Source: Nansenia antarctica
Lineage: Eukaryota > Chordata > Actinopteri > Argentiniformes > Microstomatidae
Length of the DNA stretch: 64,000 bases
NCBI GenBank assembly: GCA_963989245.1
Contig: OZ022339.1
Coordinates: forward strand, 56,010,795-56,074,794
Direction of reading: 5' to 3'
Shown here: positions 55,043 to 64,000 of the stretch, in pieces
Position numbering within the stretch: position 1 is the stretch's first letter
Layout: the number at the start of each line of letters is the position of its first letter
The notes under the pieces: generated by a model
Seen by the model: the letters and a program-made list of their open reading frames with translations, nothing else
Told to the model about the DNA's origin: nothing
Databases searched by the model: none
Translations under genes and position numbers: made by a program

Positions 55043-57618
55043 CAAGGGGAGTGGCATGGGGGAATGTGCTTTTTTGTACCCATTGTGACTGTACACATGA
55101 AATTGACACAGTATCATGATATCTTAGGAAGCTGTCCTTTCAATGTTCTGATATCTTGTTTTTTGTTTTTGACATACAGTCTGGCCACCAGCTGAGATTG
55201 AGGCTCTAGTCACCTGTCAGACAACAGACAGGACCCCCTCCCCCCAAGTACTATGTAACACTATGCCAATTCAATTAACATTGTTACTACACTGGTATAA
55301 AAGCAACAATGTAAAGTATGATTTCAAATGTATCAACAGGGCTGTGCTGTGGCAGGAACAGATAGGTGTTATGGTGGTGTGTAAGGTGAGGCATGTTTTA
55401 TTGAAGTGACGAGGGTCTGAATTCCGGTCAAATCAGACACGTCACAGTGAGACTGAGTGTGTTCATTTATGCATGATAACACAGACAGGGCGCTTGGAGG
55501 ACTAACAGGGGGTGGCGAGATGGTTTTCCCCAATATGCAAGGATTCCTTTCAAAAGGAGTAGCCTCTGTGCATGAAGGAGTTGTCTTGAACTTTGATTTT
55601 AGTCCTTTTATGTTCTTTGATAGAGACATATTTTCCAGGAGAACTCAGGAGAACTTTTTGTAGCAAAATAAAAAGAGGATTTCATGTTCGTTTTTGTAAA
55701 TATTCATAATTCCCTCCATTCTTTTCTAAATTTACATAAAGAGAAGGCCTTTTATTTTTTACTTAAATCAGAGGTAGAAAATAGGTTTTTTTCTTTGGGC
55801 ATTTGCAGCTGCTATGGAAATCTGGTTGGCGTTCTTACATCCTGTACACTGAAATAGACAGCTAGCTGTCAAATCAGAGAACAGTACTGGGGTTTAGCAT
55901 CCTTGCACAACCGCACACACACAAACACAGCCCAGCATACAGTGCATCTGGAAAGTATTCTCACCCCTTCACGTTTTCCACATTTTGTTATGTTACAGCC
56001 TTATTCCAAAATGGATTCAATACATTTTTTCCCTCAAAATTCAATGCGCAATATCCCATAATGGCGGTCCCAGGCTGGCAATACAGATGACAACGGCAAC
56101 GGCTGCTGCTGCCACCAAGGCAGGCATTCTCCGCTGCCGCCGCCACATCCATCGAGGCTCCCAGCAACATCAACACCGGACTCTACACCACCCCCCCCTC
56201 CCCGTTCGCTGACTCTGTGTTCCATGTTACTTGTTGTTGTTGCTTGTTGTTTTTTGTGTCTCCTCATGTGTGTCCTATATTGTCAGCGTCTTTGAGCCTT
56301 GGAAAAGCGCTATATAAATTGAATTAATTATTTTTATTATTATTATTATTATTACAAGACTCCATCCAACCTGATTTGAGAGGATCTACAAAGAAGAATG
56401 GGAGAAACTGCCCAAAAATAGGTGTGCCAAGCCTGTAGCATCATACTCAAGAAGACTTGAGGCTGTAATTGCTGCCAAAGGTGCTTCAACAAACTATTGT
56501 GCAAAGGGTGTGAATACTTATGTACATGTGATATTTTAGTGTTTTATTTTTAATACATTTGCAAAGATTAAAAAAAAATAATAATAAAGTTTTCACTTTG
56601 CCATTATGGGATATTGCGCATTGAATTTTGAGGGAAAAAATGTATTGAATCCATTTTGGAATAAGGCTGTAACATAACAAAATGTGGAAAACGTGAAGGG
56701 GTGAGCATACTTTCCAGATGCACTGTATGCTGGGCTGTGTTTGTGTGTGTGCGGTTGTGCAAGGATGCTAAACCCCAGTACTGTTCTCTGATTTGACAGC
56801 TAGCTGTCTATTTCAGTGTACAGGATGTAAGAACGCCAACCAGATTTCCATAGCAGCTGCAAATGCCCAAAGAAAAAAACCTATTTTCTACCTCTGATTT
56901 AAGTAAAAAATAAAAGGCCTTCTCTTTATGTAAATTTAGAAAAGAATGGAGGGAATTATGAATATTTACAAAAACGAACATGAAATCCTCTTTTTATTTT
57001 GCTACAAAAAGTTCTCCTGAGTTCTCCTGGAAAATATGTCTCTATCAAAGAACATAAAAGGACTAAAATCAAAGTTCAAGACAACTCCTTCATGCACAGA
57101 GGCTACTCCTTTTGAAAGGAATCCTTGCATATTGGGGAAAACCATCTCGCCACCCCCTGTTAGTCCTCCAAGCGCCCTGTCTGTGTTATCATGCATAAAT
57201 GAACACACTCAGTCTCACTGTGACGTGTCTGATTTGACCGGAATTCAGACCCTCGTCACTTCAATAAAACATGCCTCACCTTACACACCACCATAACACC
57301 TATCTGTTCCTGCCACAGCACAGCCCTGTTGATACATTTGAAATCATACTTTACATTGTTGCTTTTATACCAGTGTAGTAACAATGTTAATTGAATTGGC
57401 ATAGTGTTACATAGTACTTGGGGGGAGGGGGTCCTGTTGTCTGACAGGTGACTAGAGCCTCAATCTCAGCTGGTGGCCAGACTGTATGTCAAAAACAAAA
57501 AACAAGATATCAGAACATTGAAAGGACAGCTTCCTAAGATATCATGATACTGTGTCAATTTCATGTGTACAGTCACAATGGGTACAAAAAAGCACATTCC
57601 CCCATGCCACTCCCCTTG
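55043..57618. repeat. 2.6-kb inverted repeat with 1-kb arms
   Basis: Left arm 55043-56065 and right arm 56600-57618 are inverted copies with few differences; an arbitrary 86-codon frame is open and identical in both. The inner ends of the arms are Tc1-like terminal sequence (TTTTGTTATGTTACAGCC). The 534-bp centre holds a LINE/SINE tail (56066-56350, AGCGCTATATAAATTGAATT plus an ATT run) and a Tc1-like 3' end (56350-56600). Confidence 0.9.
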
Positions 57619-57675
57619 ATCAATCGCAGCAGGAAGGGATCCATTTTGGAATAGCTTAGGAGGTCAAACAGAGAG

Positions 57676-57678
<3 letters not shown>

Positions 57679-57738
<60 letters not shown>
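57679..57738 (+). repeat. (GT)n microsatellite
   Basis: Sixty bases of uninterrupted GT just right of the inverted repeat; a shorter GT run then poly-G is at 58044-58073. Confidence 0.95.
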
Positions 57739-57739
<1 letters not shown>

Positions 57740-57743
<4 letters not shown>

Positions 57744-58540
57744 TCTGGTCATCTGGTGCATCAGCCCTCTCCTTCCACCACACACCTCATGAATAATTAA
57801 TCCATTCAATGACCAAGGCAGCCTGCTTAATTGGACTCTGATGAATCATTAAGTAACCAGCACCTGGCAACAGCCAATAGGGGCCTCCTCTGTCCAGTGG
57901 GCAGACACCCACCCAGCCATCTCAGCCCCTCCTCTCTGCTGTGCCTTGTCCTTGGCCTGCTGGTGTTGTTGTTTTCAGTCTGTCTGGGTGAGAGACGGCA
58001 TGGGCAACTGTCTGGGCGGCCTAATGGCCACTGGGGCTTTCAGGGTGTGTGTGTGTGTGTGTGTGGGGGGGGGGGTCCTGTCTTGTTGTCTGACAGGTGA
58101 CCAGAGCCTCAAACTCAGCTGGTGGCCATTTACACATCATTCAACTGACTACACTGTTCGTCCCCGCCCTGCCCCATCCCACATCCCACTCCGCTCCACA
58201 CTGTCTCCAGGCAGGTTATGATGCTTTCCAGGAGACAAACAGAGAGGCCGGACGATGAAGTGGAAGAGGTGGGGTGCGGTTGTTGACAAGGATCTGTTGG
58301 TCCAATTCTATAGGCACCCTCAGATGTTTTGCTGTTTCTTTGAAAAATTATTTTTATGTGTAGCAACCCCTAACTTGCTCTGCACAGTAACAAATGAGAA
58401 GGACAAGAATATAAAAAGTGCCAAGGTTTATTAACAATACATGAGCCCCATAGTGCTTTATTCTGGGCTGGCAGGTAATGCTACAGAGACTTCTGACTGG
58501 ATGTGACAAAATAGTTTTTCAAGTTTTAAGTTTATTGTTA
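57740..58540. other. Intergenic sequence with a duplicate of palindrome-arm sequence
   Basis: 57780-57890 is GC-moderate and rich in TAAT-like motifs, possibly regulatory. 58075-58128 (GTCTGACAGGTGACCAGAGC then CTCAGCTGGTGGCCA) repeats 57432-57480 of the right arm. No gene seen. Confidence 0.4.
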
Positions 58541-59195
58541 CATCCCATTATAAGATATCTCTTACAGTGTTTCCCCTACCATTGCCCTACCATTACGGAA
58601 CCCCCCGCCTCCCCAAGAAAGAGGAATTATTACGGACGTAGACACCAAACATCTGACAAGTAGAATAAAATATCCGCTTTTTAAATGCACCCAACCCGAA
58701 TCTGCCGAGTGGCAAGCCCATGGGCTCGTTGGTAACGTTAGTCCGCCAGTAGTCTCGCATAGCCAAACCTATCTCCATACTTCGCTTCGCGCTGGACACA
58801 CTCGCACACTCGCGTACAAGATTGTGCGAGTGTGTGCGCGCGACGCGAGAGAGTTTATGCAGGGTGAGATGGAAAGTAAGCAAGTTGAAACGTTAGCAAA
58901 TATAATTGCTGAGTGTTCTAACAGAGCAAGTTGGTTCAAATTGGTCGTTATTATTGTGACGAGAAAGTGTCTGATTATAGTTCCATGGTATGAAAAATGT
59001 ACGCTTTGGCCGTGAGACTCACGCATTTCAACCAGTTCTCACGCCGCACCTCTATTTCTCACGGCGAGAAATAACAATTGTTTTACGGGACTTTTATTTT
59101 TGAAATTCCTTGAAAGAAAGCTACCGGACATGAGTTTCGTGGCATCTTTCTGCACGCGCGTTAACTTGAGTCTACTTTCTTCGAAATTGCCATTT
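58541..59195. other. Intergenic sequence
   Basis: No supported gene. CATCTTTCTGCACGCGCGTT then AACTTGAGTCT (59143-59173) is shared with 61244-61273. Confidence 0.4.
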
Positions 59196-59201
59196 TGCCA
59201 T

Positions 59202-59245
59202 TTTTGCTGCCATTTTATCTTTCCGGAGATAAAATGGCAGCAAAA
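59202..59245. repeat. Perfect 19-bp hairpin
   Basis: TTTTGCTGCCATTTTATCT (59202-59220), loop TTCCGG, AGATAAAATGGCAGCAAAA (59227-59245). It sits at the 5' edge of a LINE fragment. Confidence 0.9.
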
Positions 59246-60206
59246 GTAATCAAAAAAGTGAACCATAGAACTAGATTCTTGTACAGGATATCCTCACTTG
59301 TCAGTAAAAACACACTGAGGACCCTATCAGGAGCTCTCATTCAATGTCACTTCGACTATGCCGTAACATCATGGTACTATAGAACCACAAAGGCCCATAA
59401 AACAAGACTCCAGACAGCCCAAAATAAACTGGTTAGGCTTCTGCTAGGCCTCAACCCTAGGACACATCTAACCGCTGCTCATTTTTTGAGCCTTGATTGG
59501 CTACGAGTAGTTGACAGAGTGCAGCAGCTTGCACTGGGCCTGGTCTTCAAGATACGCTACACCACAAAGACACCCAAGTACCTGTCAACATATTTCCAAA
59601 AAGTGAACAACGTCCACACATACAACACCAGAGGAAGCTCCACGAACCACGTTCAACCGCGTTGCACCACAAACAAGGGGTTAAACTCGTTTGCAAACTA
59701 TGCAGTAAAAATGTGGAACGCCCTTCCTATAATCTTAAAGGAGTGCAAAACACTGCCCACCTTCAAAACCACTCTCAAAAAACATTTACAGGAGGCTGCA
59801 ATCCGTAACTGGACCCTCTAAATCAAAAATCTGATTAAAAGACCCGAACTACCCACTGTACATACTTTGTGTTTTGTCCCCCGCCCCCACCTGTGGTGTA
59901 TGTCCCCACCTGTCCTACCCGCTGTACATACCTGATGTTTTGTTGTATTGTTCTTACCATGATGGATGTATTTTTATCTTGTAGATAGTAATAGTTATTT
60001 GTCTGTATTATCTTGTAGATAGTACTAGTTTTTTTTTCTTTGTCTGTCTTACATGTAACGATGAATTGAGAATCAAGGACCCCAATTGAAATAAGCCAGT
60101 GGCTTTCTTGGGTTTTTATCCTGTTAGGTGACCTTGTATGTAATATGTACTGTCATGTACCTACTTCTGCAAATCTTCTAATAAAGTTTTCAATCAATCA
60201 ATCAAA
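59240..60206 (+). mobile_element. L2/CR1-group LINE 3' fragment
   Basis: Open frame to 59821 with NHRTRFLYRISSLVSKNTL, GALIQCHFDYAVTSWYYRTT, LQTAQNKLVRLLLGL and MWNALPIILKECKTLPTFK, the C-terminal domain after the RT in L2/CR1-group LINEs. The 3'UTR ends ATAAAGTTTTCAATCAATCA (TCAA repeats, about 60192-60206). RT and endonuclease are missing. Confidence 0.75.
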
Positions 60207-60209
60207 GAC

Positions 60210-61140
60210 TCACATACACGCGATGTATGTATTTTTAAGAGAAGTGGCCAACACCCTCATCACCAACGGTGACATCGGTTAGGTTAGGGTGGGAGGTGTG
60301 AATGTTGTGGTTAAGTATGCTAGTTCTACCGTCAGTTGGCCTCGCCTGTACGTATCCTGTCTTGGCTGTTTATCTCACACACGCTCACAAAAAAGCCCCC
60401 TGCCTCTCTGGGACTTCCACTCCTGAGGTTAGGGTGAAGGGTTTGGTTAAAGGGATTGTGTTGTCCGGCAACACTTTCTTTATTTTCTTTAGAAAAAGGT
60501 AAAAAGTTCATATTTGATAAAAAAAACAAAAACGATTTTGTATAGTTCATAAAGAGAAGTAAAGTTGATAAGATTTATTTGTCGCTAAAAACGAACTATT
60601 TACAACTGTTAACAATGTATATAAGTATTTTAGTTGATATTTGATGTAGTGACATCACTTCCTGTTTACCGCAAGTCTACTTCCGGTTTGGGAGATCGTT
60701 CTTTGCCAGAGAGAGACCGAGACGTTATGTTTGTTCTCCATTCATCATTCAACATCCATGTTCAGATTTACACAAGGCAATGTTGTAAGTACGAAATATC
60801 AAATGTTGGATTGGTAGCTTTATATATTAGTCATCATTTGTTGGGAATATTATGTTTTTAGTTATTGTTTTGTAGCTAGATTGTTAGGCCAAAAAGCGGA
60901 CTTTCTAGCTAACCACTGTTTGTTTACATCCTGTTGAAACATGTTTTGTGCTGTTTGTCTTGCAGTTTTTACCAGTTCAATATACCTGATTTGAAAAGCC
61001 ACCCTACGCCTCTTTCTTTGATGGACTTTATTGACAAGGTTTAGCTTGATGTTAGAGAGAGAACATCACAGGGATACTTCACCAATTTTGAACATCACAT
61101 TCATTATCTTGGGTCCTGGAGTCAAAAAGATAAGAGAAAA
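60210..61140. other. Intergenic sequence
   Basis: No supported gene or element boundary. It may include part of the upstream LTR of the retrovirus at the right edge. Confidence 0.35.
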
Positions 61141-61144
61141 TGTC

Positions 61145-61275
61145 CTACGGAAATTACCCCCTGTTATGTTGATTTGGGTTAAAAATATATATATATATAT
61201 ATTTGGGGTTAAAAAAAATAAAATCCATCTGACTGGAAACTTGCATCTTTCTGCACGTGCGTTAACTTGAGTCTG
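61145..61275 (+). repeat. Dispersed repeat shared with 43755-43852
   Basis: AAATTACCCCCTGTTATGTT, an AT run, then AATCCATCTGACTGGAAACT TGCATCTTTCTG. The two copies differ mainly in the AT/poly-G run. Confidence 0.6.
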
Positions 61276-61299
61276 CAATCGAAGCGGGAGGCGCTGATG

Positions 61300-63591
61300 G
61301 AAGAATCTGTGTTCACGCGAGCTGCATGTAAGAACGTAGCCAGTATGTGCATACAACATTGTATCTGGTAGCCTACTGGTACTTTCAAACTGCAAATTGT
61401 TTATTAATATTGTCGTATATTTCTGTAGTATGTATGATCTATGTATGAATATGTGGTATGTTTTAGACACACACACATGCCAGGGCATGCAGGGACACAG
61501 ATGACCAGCAGGGACCTTTGGGGGTTGGGCAGGGACACACATGCACGCTGGCCCCTCCCCTCTGGAGGGGAACGGGGAGAGAGACACAGAGAGCGCTCTC
61601 TTGCAGCCCAGGATCCACGGGGAACAGATGTAATGTATAAACCTGCCTGTAACTGATTAAATTGTCTTAAACTAACTGTTCTTTGATTCATAATCAATAA
61701 GAATACACGACAGTAAATGGCGAGCTAGCCAGGAGATAATATAACTTAATTTACAGTATTGTGCGGACTCTTCAATTCGACGAAGAAGGTAGATTTTCTG
61801 CAGAAATCTCTCTCTAGTCGATTGGTGTGTTTAAAATAGGCTGTAAATCTCAGATAAGTTATAGTCAAAAGAATCTGTGTAACGGTAATCTTGTTGGAAT
61901 AGAAGCAAAATTTTCATAATCTTTGATGGGTGGGTGGTGAGAGCCGGACTTTGTAGCCCGTTTTTTTTGTAAAACATAGTGTTTGATGGTAAGGTTTGTT
62001 TGTACGGTATTGGAATATCGTGTGTGTCTGTGTAAAATTCGGTGAGGTTGTGTTTATGTGTTGGAGTGTGGGTGGACTCGGTAGTCTGTTTTATATTGTA
62101 GCAGTGGAGAACATGTGAGGCTCTTTTGTCTGTTTGGAAGGACGCCATTGTGTTGCAGTGTACTTTCAGCGGAGTTTAGACGCCATTTGCATTTAGACGC
62201 CATTTGCAGTGTGTCAGAGAGTCTATTCTTAGACGCCATCTTTATGAGGGAAACGTGAACGTAGAATATTTGAATGAGATAAATAATAGTTAAACTGGAT
62301 TGAAAAATAATCTTGATATTGCGGTGTCGTGAAAAGTAATCGTTTATGAAAACAAGTTGTGTTAAAGAGATTGTTTTAAAGCAGGCTACAAACACGCGGG
62401 GGTTTCCCCACAGAGAAGGACAAAGACTAGCCCCCCCTCTCCTCCTTCTTCTCCTGTTGTTCAAACATACAGACACGTTGCGTGTGATTGTTGCATTACA
62501 TAGATTGTAGTGATTCAAAGATAGAAAGATAGTGAATTGATCATCGGGGTATTTTAAAGTAGTTTAAAGTTTAAGCAATGTTATGTTGTAAAGATTGATC
62601 TGGGAGTCCACAGCGGGTTTTTCCCCCAGAAGGACAAAGACTAGCCCCTCCTTCCCCTACTCCATTTTTACACGGAGGCGCTGGCGCATGCGCAATCGAT
62701 ACGCAAGTCGGTTACTTGGCGCCGCCTGCTGGACGAAATACGACAATACATTTTAAAACACTAAATCCTCAGGGAGATACAGCTGAGGTCGATGAAACAG
62801 TCCGATACATTAATAAATAGATGGTTATAAATGATTGTAATGTATTACATTAATTTAATTAATTTAATTAATTACAAATTGATTGAATTAATTATTCAGA
62901 TCATTTTATTTCTCTGTTTTCACAAAACTTTGATCAATTGTTTTGTGACAATCTAATGATATGTTGATAATAGCTAATTGACTTTACAGGTTTACATCAA
63001 TGAAGTGTCAATGAATAATTCTAACTAATCATTCATTCCTTTCACTTAACAAGTCGATTTCTGTACAGATTGTAATGAATAATTAATCATTTTATTCCTT
63101 CCCAATGACAAGTCGATTTCTTTACAGGTTGTAATTAATATTTGTAATTTACATCTTTTATTTTAGTTAGGTCATTTCCACAGTGTTTGATTAAGGAATA
63201 GCAGAATAGTACATATTTGATAGTTGAGCAGTAAAAGGGTTTTTGTGGATCGGTGAATACTTAGGTGTTGATCAGCCTTTGTGATTTAATAATTGTGTTG
63301 ACCAGAACTGTAATTAGTATTGAATGAGTAATTAAGTGACACATTCATAAACAATTAGGAAACACATTTAAGTATAAAGTACTTACACAGAGATTAGATT
63401 TAAGTTAATACTGCACTGACATACACAAGAGGCAAGTCTGTTATTCTGGAGTTGCAGGGTTTTTGTGGGGATGGTTAATACAGTTATATTGGACTAGCAT
63501 TTGTTTAGCAAACAAGACAAAATAAGGTGGGTTGTAAGAAGCGTACACCTTATCTAATATAGAATATTGTCAGCATACTGAGCAAAGTAGA
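61300..63591 (+). mobile_element. Probable ERV LTR end and untranslated leader
   Basis: Upstream of a gag-like start lies 1.9 kb without coding sequence. AATCAATAAGAATACACGAC near 61695-61712 could be the LTR end, followed by TGGCGAGCTAGCCAGGA at 61718, a TGG-initial sequence fitting a primer binding site position. The tRNA is not assigned, and the LTR start is not found. Confidence 0.4.
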
Positions 63592-64000
63592 ATGGGGTCG
63601 AATTCCACGAAGCTGTTAAAAGATATTAGTGAACATCGTGGAATGTTGGCTACGTTATCCCCTATGGCTGTAGTGGAAAAAATGAATCCTCTTGTTAGGG
63701 AAATTAGCAAAATGTCTACGAAATGGAATAGCCGTTGGGCATACATTGAACAGCCGTGGCCGAAGGAGGGCAGCATTAATTTACAATTAATTGCAACATT
63801 GGAGATACTTATCAATGGGCACAAAGCACATCAAAGAGGAAAGATTAGATCAGAGAAACGCAAGTTAGAGTTAGCTATTTTAGATCTATTTAAGGTAGAG
63901 GGACAGAAAATAGCTCAGATGGAACCGGAAAAGAAAAAAGAATTGGCCAGGACACTGGAACAGAAACTGAACATTTCATCCCTAGACCTGTGTTCTGCCC
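63592..64000 (+). CDS. Endogenous retrovirus gag, 5' part (runs off window)
   Basis: ATG at 63592 opens a frame with no stop to the window edge (136 codons). It starts Met-Gly with Ser/Thr at positions 3-6, the N-myristoylation pattern of retroviral matrix proteins. The rest is helical and charged (Lys/Glu-rich near the edge), as matrix domains are. Intact so far. Which retroviral genus is not clear from this part; the long leader suggests an epsilon- or gamma-like fish ERV. Confidence 0.55.
   Translation, partial: MGSNSTKLLKDISEHRGMLATLSPMAVVEKMNPLVREISKMSTKWNSRWAYIEQPWPKEGSINLQLIATLEILINGHKAHQRGKIRSEKRKLELAILDLFKVEGQKIAQMEPEKKKELARTLEQKLNISSLDLCSA

Noticed and set aside
55369..55629. 86-codon frame found identically at 57036-57296
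   Set aside because: Duplicated only because it lies in both palindrome arms; no family resemblance or gene signals.

Overview
This is nuclear DNA of a bony fish (teleost). It has GT-AG introns and very dense teleost mobile elements: L2, L1-like and restriction-endonuclease-type LINEs, Tc1/mariner, hAT, BEL/Pao, and the usual 3'-tail repeats. It also has remnants of the fish-specific finTRIM family and an arginine-only sperm protamine of the salmon/pike/herring type. I cannot name the species; the protamine suggests a salmoniform, esociform, osmeriform or clupeiform-like fish.

Region 1 (1-1.75 kb) holds a degenerate retroviral env tail and a probable LTR. Region 2 (1.79-24.57 kb) is a tandem duplication of a roughly 5.5 kb unit. 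Each unit carries broken finTRIM exons, a 17-bp minisatellite grown out of the finTRIM RING exon, and one intact 33-codon protamine gene on the minus strand with its own TATA-like box, CRE and poly(A) signal. Unit 2 was later invaded by a hAT transposon (12367-14802), a complete young BEL/Pao retrotransposon (14866-23035) and a 5'-truncated LINE (23373-24354). Unit 1 keeps the empty site for all three, so target duplications and insertion order can be read directly.

Region 3 (about 25.4-42.2 kb) is a complete vipas39 gene on the plus strand: 18 coding exons, 492 residues. Its introns hold an L2 tail, two unexplained minus-strand exon-like blocks, a Tc1-like element with nested insertions (including a 407-bp miniature LTR element whose LTR contains a tRNA-like Pol III promoter), a minisatellite overlapping a splice acceptor, a palindromic MITE and an L1-like insertion.

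Region 4 (42.2-51.2 kb) is repeats, including an element at 44149-45116 that carries intron-containing and spliced versions of the same sequence, and an L2 reverse-transcriptase fragment. Region 5 (51.25-52.31 kb) is an intact one-exon receptor gene, gpr132 (G2A). Region 6 (53-60.2 kb) is LINE and Tc1 debris plus a 2.6 kb inverted repeat. Region 7 (60.2-64 kb) ends in the leader and gag start of an endogenous retrovirus that runs off the window.

The three host functions (sperm chromatin packing, endosomal trafficking, lipid/proton-type receptor signalling) are not a pathway; they are neighbours only. The most notable points are the twin protamine genes inside a finTRIM-derived duplication, the two minisatellites born from exon sequence, the Pol III-promoter miniature LTR element, and the spliced/unspliced element at 44-45 kb.
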